The notes under the pieces: generated by a model
The model's input: the letters and a program-made list of their open reading frames with translations, nothing else
Database searches by the model: none
What the model was told of the DNA's origin: nothing
Source: Syntrophus sp. PtaU1.Bin005
Lineage (GTDB): Bacteria; Desulfobacterota; Syntrophia; Syntrophales; Syntrophaceae
DNA length: 64,000 bases
Assembly (NCBI GenBank): GCA_002067745.1
Contig: MVRU01000006.1
Location: 1-64,000, forward strand
Direction of reading: 5' to 3'
In this document: positions 31,261 through 40,175 of the stretch, piece by piece
Position numbering within the stretch: the stretch's first letter is position 1
Layout of the letters: every line of letters starts with the position of its first letter
Program-made: the position numbers and the translations under genes

Positions 31261-32994
31261 ATGAACAATACCGACATAGCCGGGATCTTCGAACACATGG
31301 CGAATTTTCTGGAAATCAAGGGAGAAAACCCGTTCAAGATAAGGGCTTATCGACGAGCCGCCCAGGTCATAGAACATCTGCCCCGGGAACTCGCCGTCAT
31401 GCTTGCGGCGGGAGAGGATTTGAAAAGCCTTCCGGGGATCGGCCAGGCGATTGCCGCCAAGGCGGAAGAGCTGGTACGCACCGGACGCCTGGCCGCCTGG
31501 GAAACCCTGAGAGACTCCCTTCCCGAAGGCCTCTCCGAACTCCTGGAAATACCGGGCATCGGTCCGAAAACCGCTTTTCGCCTGGCGTCAGAGCTTGGGA
31601 TCTCCTCCGTGGACGAATTGGAGCGAGCCATTCGGCAGGGTAAGGTGGCCTCCCTCTTTCGGCTGGGCGACAGGACGGCGGACAATCTGCTGCACCAGAT
31701 CGAGTCCTTGCGGCGCAAGGATCAGCGCATTCCCCTTGGGCGGGCCCTTCCCCTGGTCGAAGACGTTCTCTCCATGCTCCGCCCCCTGCCGGGAGTGAAG
31801 AATCTGGTCGCAGCGGGAAGCCTTCGCCGCTTCCGGGAAACCGTCGGCGACATCGACCTGATGGGAACGGCGGATCATCCGGACCACGTCATCCGCTCCT
31901 TTGTGTCCCTGCCCGCCGTTCGAGACGTCCTCGGCCAGGGGCCCACCAAGGCCAGCGTCATCCTGGCCGACGGTCTTCAGGCCGATCTCCGGATGGTGGA
32001 GCATGAGGCCTTCGGCTCGCTCCTGCAGTATTTTACGGGGAGCCGTCAGCACAACATCGCCCTGAGGACCAGAAATCAGAAACGGGGCTTGAAACTCAGC
32101 GAATACGGAATTACCGATGCCTCCACGGGCAGGCTGGAAACGTTTGCAACGGAAGAGGACTTTTATGCGCGCCTGGGAATGCAGTACATCCCGCCGGAAA
32201 TCCGCGAAGATTACGGGGAGATCGAACTTGCGGCAACCCATGCCCTTCCTGAACTGGTCGAACGCTCAGACATCAGGGGGGATCTCCACGTGCATACCCA
32301 TTGGAGCGACGGAACGGCATCCCTTGAATCCATGGCCCAGGCGGCGAAGGAAGCGGGGTATGCCTATCTGGCCATTACGGATCATTCCGGCGGATTGGGC
32401 ATTGCCGGGGGATTGCATGAAGATCGGCTGCTGAAACAGCAGCAGGCCATCCACGAACTCAACCAGCAGATCGAGGGAATCCGGCTGCTTACGGGGATTG
32501 AAGTCAATATCATGAGCGACGGACGGCTGGATCTGCCGGACGAGATCCTGTCCGGGCTGGATGTTGTCGTGGCATCGATCCACTCATCCCTGAACCAGAG
32601 CGAGGGGAAAATGACCCGGAGGATCCTGAAGGCCCTGGAGAATCCCCATGTGGACATCCTGGCTCACCCGACGGGCCGCCTCATCGGAAAGCGTGAGCCC
32701 ATCGCAGTGGATCTGGAGGCGGTTTTTTCCGCCGCAGCTCAGTATCGCAAGGTCCTGGAGATCAATTCCATGCCCGACCGCCTGGATCTTAAGGACAACT
32801 TCATCTACCGGGCGCGGGAGCTGGGCGTCCTGCTGGCAATCAATACGGATGCGCACCGCCCGGAGCATTTCGAGCTGATCCGCTTCGGAATCGGCATGGC
32901 CCGGCGCGGCTGGTGCCGGCCCTCTTCCATCCTGAACACTCGATCGGTTGACGAGGTGCTTGCTCATTTCAGACAGGGGAACACCTCCCGGTAG
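31261..32994 (+). CDS. polX: DNA polymerase X family protein (PolX) with PHP domain
   Basis: PolX acts in DNA gap repair. ATG 31261 follows AAAAGGAGG and gives 577 residues. The N-terminal 8-kDa-like and helix-hairpin-helix parts include LPGIGQAIAAKAEEL and EIPGIGPKTAFRL; the palm has AGSLRRFRETVGDIDLMG with the metal-binding DxD, and a third Asp in QADLRMV. A C-terminal PHP phosphoesterase domain starts near 340 (DLHVHTHWSDG, AITDHS, GIEVNI, NTDAHRP) and supplies 3'-5' exonuclease or AP-site activity in bacterial PolX. It appears as a single gene. Confidence 0.94.
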   Translation: MNNTDIAGIFEHMANFLEIKGENPFKIRAYRRAAQVIEHLPRELAVMLAAGEDLKSLPGIGQAIAAKAEELVRTGRLAAWETLRDSLPEGLSELLEIPGIGPKTAFRLASELGISSVDELERAIRQGKVASLFRLGDRTADNLLHQIESLRRKDQRIPLGRALPLVEDVLSMLRPLPGVKNLVAAGSLRRFRETVGDIDLMGTADHPDHVIRSFVSLPAVRDVLGQGPTKASVILADGLQADLRMVEHEAFGSLLQYFTGSRQHNIALRTRNQKRGLKLSEYGITDASTGRLETFATEEDFYARLGMQYIPPEIREDYGEIELAATHALPELVERSDIRGDLHVHTHWSDGTASLESMAQAAKEAGYAYLAITDHSGGLGIAGGLHEDRLLKQQQAIHELNQQIEGIRLLTGIEVNIMSDGRLDLPDEILSGLDVVVASIHSSLNQSEGKMTRRILKALENPHVDILAHPTGRLIGKREPIAVDLEAVFSAAAQYRKVLEINSMPDRLDLKDNFIYRARELGVLLAINTDAHRPEHFELIRFGIGMARRGWCRPSSILNTRSVDEVLAHFRQGNTSR

Positions 32995-33115
32995 CCTGCC
33001 GGACCATTTTGCGTTTCGGATGGAACACAGCCCTTATCCGTTCATGGAAAACGCGCGAGGAAGCCGAATGACGGCCTTTAAGCAGCAAAGCCGGCGGCGG
33101 CGCCCAGGCAGGAGA

Positions 33116-33772
33116 TCATCGATGGCTGGTAACGGATATGCGGGGACAGAGATCACCAAGGAGGCAGGAGCTGCAGAGGGGAGAAACCGGACGGCAGACA
33201 CGCTGGCCGAAGGAAACCAGCAGGGTGTTGTAGCGTGACCAGTAGCATCGCGGAAGGGTATCCTGGAGAGCGAATTCCGTCTGCTCCGGTGTTTTTGTCT
33301 TGACCAGACCGAGGCGGTTGGAGATCCGGTGCACATGTGTGTCGACGCAGATGGCCTCTTGTCCGTAGCCCAGCGAAAGAACGAGATTTGCGGTTTTTCG
33401 CCCCACCCCTTTCAACGAAAGCAAATCCTCCAGGGTGTCGGGCACCCGGGAGAAAAAGCGCTCCACAAGAGCCCGGCAGATTTCCGGAATCTGCCGGGCC
33501 TTGTTCCGGTAAAAGCCGACGGGATAGATGGCTTGGCGAATTTCCTCTTCACTCAGCTTCATCATCCCCTCAGGCGTTGAAGCCAGACGGAACAGCTTCT
33601 CGGTGGCCTTACCCGTGACCTCGTCCTTCGTCCTCAGACTGAGCACGGTAGAAATCAGGATCTTGAAAGGATCGTGCTGCCTTTCCGCCAGCTGGGTGAC
33701 GATGGGAAAGTCAGCTCCCCCGGCACTGACTTCAAGCCTGTGAACCAGGAGGTCGATTTCTTTCCTGTCCAT
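33116..33772 (-). CDS. nth: Endonuclease III
   Basis: A DNA glycosylase/AP lyase for oxidised pyrimidines, 218 residues. The helix-hairpin-helix LLSLKGVGRKTANLVL contains the catalytic Lys, CVDTHVHRISNR contains the catalytic Asp, and the [4Fe-4S] loop is C-x6-C-x2-C-x5-C (CRPVSPLCSSCLLGDLC, about 194-210). Downstream of the unlinked fdhE-like gene on the same strand, with 24 bp between them, so the two may be co-transcribed. Confidence 0.93.
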   Translation of the reverse strand: MDRKEIDLLVHRLEVSAGGADFPIVTQLAERQHDPFKILISTVLSLRTKDEVTGKATEKLFRLASTPEGMMKLSEEEIRQAIYPVGFYRNKARQIPEICRALVERFFSRVPDTLEDLLSLKGVGRKTANLVLSLGYGQEAICVDTHVHRISNRLGLVKTKTPEQTEFALQDTLPRCYWSRYNTLLVSFGQRVCRPVSPLCSSCLLGDLCPRISVTSHR

Positions 33773-33796
33773 GAACCGGGCTCCGAATCCTGCGGA

Positions 33797-34627
33797 CTAA
33801 CTATACCCCTCCTCGTAGGCCAGCATGTCCAGATGAAGGGTGGCAATGTCTTCGACATCCAGATCGGCCTCCTGCTCCGTCACTCTCAGATCCACCATCT
33901 TGATGTACCGTTTGCAGACGTTACACACATCCACCCGGTAGCGCTCATCCCCTTCAATCGTAAAATAGGCGAGGGCGTGCTGCTCTTCATTGCCGCAGAA
34001 GGGGCATTTCACCCGCCGGTAATGCCACTCAAAGCCGCACTGGTTGCAGAAAAGATAACGCCGTCCGTCGCCGGCCTTGATCTTGCCGATTTTCGGCTCT
34101 TTGCCGCAGATCGGGCAGTACCCTTCAGACCATTTAAGTTGGGAAATCCGGTCACCATAATGGCTGGCGATCTTTTCCAGTTCAGGTCTCAGGCTTTCTT
34201 CCAGGAACAGCTCCACAAGATCATAAAAATCATCATCTTTTTCTTCCGGAAAATCCCCTTCCGCAAGGGGGTCGAAGGTATGACGGATCATCCTCTCAAA
34301 ATCCAGAGCCCCGCTGTGCAGCTGCTCGATCATTTCCTCTGTTTTTTCCGGAGAACGCTTTTTTGCAATATCCAGAAGCTTAAGAAAATAATCCCTGGGC
34401 AGGGAAAGATTAAATTCTCCCGAGATAAAATCAATCAGGGGCAATCCGCCCGCCACCTTCTGGGGGATCAGGTGCTCATCCACCTGAAAGATCATCCTGT
34501 CGGATGTTTTGTGATACTCTTCCCGCAGGATGAGAAGCTCCGCGAGAATATCCAGCAGTTCGCTGTAATACGGACTGTCGGATTTGTACTGCTCGATCGT
34601 TTTTAGGGCATTCAGCATGTTCGCCAT
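33797..34627 (-). CDS. fdhE: Formate dehydrogenase accessory protein FdhE
   Basis: FdhE assists assembly of respiratory formate dehydrogenases as a rubredoxin-like iron-binding chaperone. The 276-residue protein starts at ATG 34627 (AGGAGGCCTG upstream). The C-terminal half carries the four CxxC pairs expected for the family: YCPICGKEP, FCNQCGFEW, KCPFCGNEE and VCNVCKRY (about 178-245). The N-terminal half is helical. No formate dehydrogenase structural gene lies in the window; mobB is divergent next door, which supports a molybdenum-enzyme maturation locus. Confidence 0.9.
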   Translation of the reverse strand: MANMLNALKTIEQYKSDSPYYSELLDILAELLILREEYHKTSDRMIFQVDEHLIPQKVAGGLPLIDFISGEFNLSLPRDYFLKLLDIAKKRSPEKTEEMIEQLHSGALDFERMIRHTFDPLAEGDFPEEKDDDFYDLVELFLEESLRPELEKIASHYGDRISQLKWSEGYCPICGKEPKIGKIKAGDGRRYLFCNQCGFEWHYRRVKCPFCGNEEQHALAYFTIEGDERYRVDVCNVCKRYIKMVDLRVTEQEADLDVEDIATLHLDMLAYEEGYS

Positions 34628-34883
34628 GCAGTTTCAGGCCTCCTGTCCTTGGACTTGCGCCTTGGTTACAATTCAAGCGCCTGCTACGTATATAATCCTT
34701 CCTGCCAAAAGTGCAAGCAATTATTAATCCCCGGAAAGGGAGATATACTGCTTGAAATGCAATCCGCCTTCGTCTATAAATTTCAGACAGTTCATGTTTG
34801 GATGGATCAAGATGCTCGGAACTTCGCTCTGCTTTGGTTCATCCGTTGAACATGGCGGCCGGGAAAGGGCCCAAGGAGAAGGC

Positions 34884-35390
34884 ATGAAAGCACATACCCT
34901 CATTCCTGTGATTTCCATCGTCGGCAAATCCAATACGGGAAAAACGACCCTGATTGAGAAGCTGGTTCCGGAACTGGCCAGGCGGGGATACCGGGTGGCG
35001 ACCATCAAGCATCATCTGCACGACTTCGATATCGACATCGAAGGAAAAGACAGCTGGCGGCACCGGCAGGCAGGCGCCCGGGCAACGGTCATTGCGACCC
35101 CCCGGAAGACGGCCCTGATTGAAGACGTGGAGGAAGATTTCAGCATCGACGCCCTCCGGGAACGCTATATCCACGATGTAGACCTGATCCTGACGGAAGG
35201 GTTCAAAGGCAACCCCCATCAGAAAATCGAGATATACCGGGCTGCCCTCAAGCGGGAACTTCTCTGCGGCCCGCAGGACAATTTGCTTGCCCTGGCCAGC
35301 GACACACCGCTTGACATCGGGGTGCCCTGCCTGGATATCAACGACATTCAGGGCCTGGCGGATCTCATTGAAGCCTCGGTCTTGAAATGA
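34884..35390 (+). CDS. mobB: Molybdopterin-guanine dinucleotide biosynthesis protein MobB
   Basis: MobB is a GTP-binding helper of MobA in forming the bis-MGD cofactor. ATG 34884 (AAGGAGAAGG) gives 168 residues. The P-loop is GKSNTGKTTLIEKL (about 14-27), followed by TIKHHLHDFDIDIEGKDSWRHRQAGA, the MobB hallmark, here split over residues 41-66, and LILTEGFKGNPHQKIE. It is divergent from fdhE. Confidence 0.92.
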   Translation: MKAHTLIPVISIVGKSNTGKTTLIEKLVPELARRGYRVATIKHHLHDFDIDIEGKDSWRHRQAGARATVIATPRKTALIEDVEEDFSIDALRERYIHDVDLILTEGFKGNPHQKIEIYRAALKRELLCGPQDNLLALASDTPLDIGVPCLDINDIQGLADLIEASVLK

Positions 35391-35438
35391 AGAGAAACGG
35401 CTCTTTTTACGATTGCTGAATCATCTTTACTGTGGCCC

Positions 35439-35786
35439 ATGGATATTTCGAATATTGACGTCCAGCGCATCCTGAAATGGGTGCTGATTGTCCTGATTAC
35501 CGGTTTTATTGCCCAGTTTGGAAAATCCTTCGCCAAATATCTCCTGGAGAAAATCCGGGCGAGAAAAGCCCTGGAAGCGGAGAAGCTGACTTCGGCCGCC
35601 GGCGGCCAAGAGCCCCCGAAGCCGGCCCTGCCGCCGGAGCGCGTTTCCATGGCGCAGAAAGAGCCGGAAGTCGCAACGTTCGCGGATGCCGTTCCTCCAT
35701 CGGAAACAGACGAGGCCAAGCTCCGGAAAAAAGCGCTCAAGGCACAGGTCAAAGAGCAAAAAAAGAAAAAGAAGGAGGACGTTTGA
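35439..35786 (+). CDS. Small single-pass membrane protein, unknown function
   Basis: A 115-residue protein with one hydrophobic helix (about 11-27, ILKWVLIVLITGFIAQF), then a basic linker, a Pro/Ala/Glu-rich middle and a Lys-rich C-terminal end (EQKKKKKED). I recognise no family. It follows mobB by 48 bp with a weak ribosome site. Likely a real but lineage-specific gene. Confidence 0.55.
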   Translation: MDISNIDVQRILKWVLIVLITGFIAQFGKSFAKYLLEKIRARKALEAEKLTSAAGGQEPPKPALPPERVSMAQKEPEVATFADAVPPSETDEAKLRKKALKAQVKEQKKKKKEDV

Positions 35787-35855
35787 AGGATCCCCGTAGT
35801 GCGAAGTCCGGCAGAGGACACCCCGCTGTTCCATGGGCTGCGGCGGCACGGCTTT

Positions 35856-36431
35856 TCAGAAAGACGCCTTCTGCAAATACCCGTGATCCTCTTCCAGGTT
35901 GGCCTGTCCGGCAGCTTCATTGGCAAGGATATCGCAACGTTCGTTTTCTTTGATGTCCGCATGGCCCCGCACCCAGACAAAGGTGACCCGGTGAAGGGAA
36001 CACAGATTCAGCAACCGCTCCCAGAGATCGGCGTTAAGCGCCTTTTCCCTTGAATTCCGCTTCCAGCCGTTTGCCCGCCAGCGTTTTGCCCACCCCTTGG
36101 TGATCCCATTCACCAGATATTGGGAATCCGAGTAAAGCGTCACCGAACAGGGAACCTTCAAGGCCTCCAGACCTCTGATTGCCGCGAGAATTTCCATGCG
36201 GTTGTTCGTGGTCAACCGGTAGCCCCCGGAAAGCTCCTTTCTGCGTTCCCCATAGAGAAGCACAACGCCATATCCGCCCGGCCCGGGATTTCCAAGACAG
36301 GCGCCGTCGGTATAAAGGATTACCTGCTTCTGGGAAGACGCCGCGCCGGACGACGTCGACCCCCCGCCACCGGTTCGGGGCGTCGCAGCCGTATCTTCAA
36401 GGTTTGTTCTTTCCCGACTGTTTTTCATCAC
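35856..36431 (-). CDS. rnhA: Ribonuclease HI with N-terminal extension
   Basis: RNase HI cleaves RNA in RNA/DNA hybrids. The 191-residue protein has the four catalytic acids in [34 protein letters not shown] and [12 protein letters not shown], plus the basic handle region [10 protein letters not shown]. About 35 N-terminal residues are a Gly/Ser/Thr-rich extension not present in E. coli RNase HI; the true start could be later, but no better ribosome-site-preceded start is seen. Confidence 0.93.
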   Translation of the reverse strand: MMKNSRERTNLEDTAATPRTGGGGSTSSGAASSQKQVILYTDGACLGNPGPGGYGVVLLYGERRKELSGGYRLTTNNRMEILAAIRGLEALKVPCSVTLYSDSQYLVNGITKGWAKRWRANGWKRNSREKALNADLWERLLNLCSLHRVTFVWVRGHADIKENERCDILANEAAGQANLEEDHGYLQKASF

Positions 36432-36745
36432 GACCTTTCTTGTGCCTCAAAAGAAGAACGCATCATACAAGAGCGGGACGCAAGGTTGCAAGAAAAGAAA
36501 ATCGGGAAAGCCCCGTTGCCGAAGTCCCTGAAGGGGCCTGTCCTTTTTCAGGGCGGTTTGCCTTCAGAATGTTCTTTACAAAATTACTGGTTTTAGTATC
36601 TCATTGGGATGATTGGATATGATGGCAGCTCGAACGAAGCAAAGAGGCCCGGCAGGAACGCGGATCGGGCAAAAACGGCGAAACGCCGAAAAGCCGGCCA
36701 TAAAATCGGATTCATGGAACATTTCGAGGCATTGGAGGTTGCAAC
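36432..36745. other. Intergenic region between rnhA and pspC-like gene
   Basis: 314 bp with no convincing gene; it includes short GC-rich inverted repeats but no clear terminator or riboswitch. Confidence 0.5.
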
Positions 36746-37015
36746 ATGGAGGAAAAGAACTGGCTGCAACGCTTTAAGAAATCACGAAAGGACAAATGGA
36801 TCGGCGGAGTCTGCGGAGGCCTGGGGGAGCATACGCCCATTCCGTCGTGGTGCTGGCGGTTCCTGTTTGCATTTCTGTTCTTCTTCTGCGGATTTGGATT
36901 CCTGTTGTATCTTCTCCTGTGGATTCTCGTCCCCAAAGGCGACAACTTTGGGGGCGAATCGGATGTCCCGCAACAATGGAATGACGAAAACCGGAGAAAC
37001 GGCGCCGGAAGCTGA
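36746..37015 (+). CDS. PspC-domain membrane protein
   Basis: An 89-residue protein with a GGAGG ribosome site. The PspC signature is DKWIGGVCGGLGEHTPIPSWCWRF, here spanning residues 17-40, followed by a transmembrane stretch FLFAFLFFFCGFGFLLYLLL and WILVPKG. PspC-type proteins take part in envelope-stress sensing. It stands 31 bp before htpX, another membrane-stress gene, so a two-gene operon is likely. Confidence 0.85.
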   Translation: MEEKNWLQRFKKSRKDKWIGGVCGGLGEHTPIPSWCWRFLFAFLFFFCGFGFLLYLLLWILVPKGDNFGGESDVPQQWNDENRRNGAGS

Positions 37016-37046
37016 ACGGCGCGATACAATCCCGAGGTAACATGCC

Positions 37047-37877
37047 ATGAACACGCTCAAAGTCATCCTCCTGCTGGCCTCCCTGTCCGGGCTGCTCATG
37101 CTGGCCGGCTATTTTGTCGCGCGGGGAACGGGCGTGGTGATCGCCCTGGTCCTTTCCGCGCTCATGAACTTCGGCAGCTACTGGTATTCGGACAGCATCG
37201 TCCTTCGCATGTATTCCGCCCGCGAAGTACCTCGTGCGGAGGCCCCTGCCCTCCACAACTCCGTAGAAGCCCTGGCCGCGAAGGCCGGTCTTCCGAAGCC
37301 ACGGATTTACGTGGTTTCCAACGATGTTCCCAACGCCTTTGCAACAGGAAGAAATGAAGATCATGCCGCCGTCGCAGTGACGTCCGGCATCCAGAAGATT
37401 CTCGACCGGGATGAACTTGAGGGCGTCCTCGCCCATGAACTTTCCCACATCAAGCATAAGGATATCCTGATCAGCACCATGGCCGCTACGGTGGCGAGCG
37501 CCGTCGTGCTTCTGTCCCGGTGGGCTGTTTTTTTCGGCAATGACGAGGGAGGGGGAATGATCCCCGCCATTGCCATGGCCGTGATCGCACCTGTTGCGGC
37601 AACGGTCATTCAGATGGCGATCTCCCGGTCCAGGGAATATGACGCCGACGCAGGCAGCGCGAGGATCACCGGCAAGCCGGAAGCCCTGGCCTCCGCCCTT
37701 CGGAAGCTGTCGGAAGCCTCGAGGGCCAACCCGATGAATGTGAACCCCTCCACGGCGCACATGTTCATCGTGAATCCGTTATCAGGAGATTTTCTTCGGA
37801 CCCTCTTCAGCACCCATCCGCCGATCGAGAAAAGGATCGAGCGGCTGCTGGCGATGAAAGCGGCTCAGAAGGAATAG
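37047..37877 (+). CDS. htpX: HtpX membrane zinc metalloprotease
   Basis: HtpX degrades damaged membrane proteins. ATG 37047 has GAGGTAAC upstream; 276 residues. Two N-terminal helices precede the catalytic motif LAHELSHIKHKD (HExxH, about 131-135), two more helices follow (148-164, 172-190), and EYDADAGSARITG holds the third zinc ligand Glu. The end has STHPPIEKRIERL. It is paired with the pspC-like gene. Confidence 0.93.
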   Translation: MNTLKVILLLASLSGLLMLAGYFVARGTGVVIALVLSALMNFGSYWYSDSIVLRMYSAREVPRAEAPALHNSVEALAAKAGLPKPRIYVVSNDVPNAFATGRNEDHAAVAVTSGIQKILDRDELEGVLAHELSHIKHKDILISTMAATVASAVVLLSRWAVFFGNDEGGGMIPAIAMAVIAPVAATVIQMAISRSREYDADAGSARITGKPEALASALRKLSEASRANPMNVNPSTAHMFIVNPLSGDFLRTLFSTHPPIEKRIERLLAMKAAQKE

Positions 37878-38218
37878 GGAATGATGAGAGGAAACAGCAT
37901 CCCTTCGAGGTGGGGATCGGCCCCATGCCTTTCTTGGTCCCGAGAAGCCTCCCATGACCGCCGTCGGATTTGTACCTGCCCGCCCGGACCATCTTCAAAT
38001 AATCGATGAAAAATCCGAACGGTCGGGCGGTCGGTGGATTCAGGGAGAACACCTCCTGTTGTGATCCGCCTTGAACTGTGATAGAAAAGCCACGCTGAAG
38101 CGGCCGGAACCCCGCAAAGGGTTCCGGGCTCCGGAACGGCCCGTGAACGGGGAACAGCGGCAATTCCCGACTGAAAGCACAGAAAGATCGCCAGAACTTC
38201 CGAAAAGGACCTCAATCT
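37878..38218. other. Intergenic region upstream of menG
   Basis: 341 bp without a gene. A perfect 9-bp hairpin CCGGAACCC (38104-38112), loop CGCAAA, GGGTTCCGG (38119-38127) lies about 90 bp before menG; it may end the htpX transcript or sit in the menG leader. Confidence 0.5.
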
Positions 38219-39040
38219 TTGAAAGAACGCCTGAAGCGGGATTACGCCCCGGTCAAGAACCTGAAAGCGGATGACCACATTCGCATCGTTCAGGATATAT
38301 TTGCGACGGTTACGGGAAAGTACGATTTTCTCAACCACCTGCTCAGTTTCCGGCGCGATGTTGCTTGGCGGCGCTTTGCCGCCCGGAAGATGCATTTCCC
38401 CAGGACCCGTCGTTACCTGGACGTGGCCACCGGCACGGCGGATCTGGCCCTGGAGGTGGCGAGCCGCTATCCGGATGTTGAAGTAACCGGCGTTGATTTT
38501 GTCCTGGAAATGCTTGGAAAAGCAGTAATGAAAACCGCCCGTCGGAAGGAATGCCGGAACCGGGTATCCTTCGTCCAGGGTGACGCCCTGGCCCTTCCCT
38601 TTGCGGACAGGTCTTTTGACGTGGTGGGAATAGCCTTCGGGATCCGCAACATTCCAGACCGTCCGGGAGCGCTCCGGGAGTTTTCCCGGGTTCTCATTGA
38701 AGGCGGCCAGGTGGCCATACTGGAGATGCAGCTCCCGCAGCAGAAGGTTTTGCAGCTTTTGTGCAGCTTCTATCTCCGCCGGATCCTGCCCCGCATGGCC
38801 CGGTGTTTCACCCGAAACCCGGCGGCCTATCTTTATCTTGCCGATTCCATCATCCAGTTTCCAGCCCCGGAACGATTCGCGGGGATGATTCGCGACGCCG
38901 GCTTTTCCAATGTACGTCACTATCCTCTGACATTGGGCATCACACGGCTTTATGTCGGCACGAAGCCCGATTGCTCCTTGCCCCCCGAAAAGCAACCCGG
39001 CCATTTTCCTGAAAAGAATTCGGACAGGGGCTCATTGTGA
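38219..39040 (+). CDS. menG: Demethylmenaquinone methyltransferase MenG/UbiE
   Basis: MenG methylates demethylmenaquinone with S-adenosylmethionine, the last step of the pathway begun at 2232. Translation is assigned to TTG 38219 behind AAAAGGACC, giving 273 residues. The class I methyltransferase motif is YLDVATGTADLALEVA (about 66-81); VTGVDFVLEML, GDALALPFADRSFDVV and the UbiE signature GIAFGIRNIPDR follow. A short non-conserved tail ends the protein. Separated by 23 kb from the other men genes. Confidence 0.93.
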   Translation: MKERLKRDYAPVKNLKADDHIRIVQDIFATVTGKYDFLNHLLSFRRDVAWRRFAARKMHFPRTRRYLDVATGTADLALEVASRYPDVEVTGVDFVLEMLGKAVMKTARRKECRNRVSFVQGDALALPFADRSFDVVGIAFGIRNIPDRPGALREFSRVLIEGGQVAILEMQLPQQKVLQLLCSFYLRRILPRMARCFTRNPAAYLYLADSIIQFPAPERFAGMIRDAGFSNVRHYPLTLGITRLYVGTKPDCSLPPEKQPGHFPEKNSDRGSL

Positions 39041-39263
39041 CGGTCCGGTGAGCCGGCGGGAATGTGAATCTTTTCCTTCCGGCAGGAACACCGGGGATTT
39101 TTTTCTTGAAAAAAGAGGTAAAGAATGATCTGTTCTCCGGAAAGCAGCGATAGAGGCGCAGGCAGCGAAGGTTCGGGAAAACGGTTCAGGTAAAGGATGA
39201 CATGTTGCCTCTCGAGCGGAAATATCTTGTCCATATCTCCTGATTCGACAGTGTGAGACGATC

Positions 39264-40157
39264 GTGCCGGCTATTTATTTCTTTGAGGTTGTCTGGAAGG
39301 TTGCCTGTTTTCGGAAAGGCGCATGGAAAACAGGCAAATGCACCCTGCGCAGTGCTGTGCGTGAATTCAGCGACTCTCTGCTCCTCTTCGGGCCCGATCT
39401 GGTGGAAGTGGAAAATCCCTATGTCCGCCCCGATCTGGGGGAGATCATAAGCTGGAGCGAGGAGAATGTGTTGTCCAGCCGATCTTCTTCCGGCTATTGC
39501 TCTCTTCCTTTGGAACCGAGGATCATGCTGGCAAGCCACGGGCGGCGAATCCAGGAAAGACAGACGCTCTACGAGCTCTGGGAGGATTCGGGCCTTCAGT
39601 CCCTTTCCGCAAATCTGTTTTTTATCGAGCCGCTGATTTTCTGCCACGCGTTCAAGACGCTGATCAATCATACACGGGAAGATTGTTTTTGCGGACCTCC
39701 GAACGACAGCAGGGAATACGATTATCTGACAGCCGAGGTGCATCTCTGCGTAAAGAAGAAATCGCCGAAGATTGAGACGGTTCTGAGCTCGGACGCCCGG
39801 ATTGCCGGAAAAAGGGGGTTGACCTTCGGCATGGATCTTTACGGCAACCTACGCCATGCCGTCATAGCGCAGTCAGCGGCCCAATCGGCCGCACGTGTTC
39901 CAGGTGATGGGTCGCATCGAGAAAAACCGGTGCCAGGAGAACCTGTTCCGCCTGGAGGACTCGCCAAGGCGGAGCCTGGCAGAGACGCAGGTGTTGCCGT
40001 CAGGGCTCCTGCTGAATCCGGAAAGGACTGTTGCACCCTTTCCATGTCACCCGAAGAAGAGCCTCGGGTGAAAAGAGCGCCTCCCGCCCTGGCATCCGGT
40101 TTCCTGGCCCATATGACCTTTTATGATGAACCCTCCGGATTGCTTTGGATTTTCTGA
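39264..40157 (+). CDS. Unknown protein, probably frameshifted near 39870
   Basis: From GTG 39264 an open frame of 297 codons runs to 40157. Up to about codon 200 the composition is protein-like (NLFFIEPLIFCHAFKTLI, EVHLCVKKKSPKIETVL), but afterwards it turns Pro/Gly/Glu-rich. From about 39892 the +1 frame instead reads like a continuation (HVFQVMGRIEKN, CQENLFRLEDSP, LPSGLLLNPERTV) and stops at 40069-40071. This suggests a one-base change or a sequencing error. I recognise no family; no signal peptide or membrane segment. Confidence 0.45.
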   Translation: MPAIYFFEVVWKVACFRKGAWKTGKCTLRSAVREFSDSLLLFGPDLVEVENPYVRPDLGEIISWSEENVLSSRSSSGYCSLPLEPRIMLASHGRRIQERQTLYELWEDSGLQSLSANLFFIEPLIFCHAFKTLINHTREDCFCGPPNDSREYDYLTAEVHLCVKKKSPKIETVLSSDARIAGKRGLTFGMDLYGNLRHAVIAQSAAQSAARVPGDGSHREKPVPGEPVPPGGLAKAEPGRDAGVAVRAPAESGKDCCTLSMSPEEEPRVKRAPPALASGFLAHMTFYDEPSGLLWIF

Positions 40158-40175
40158 AGAAAAAATAATTTTTTT

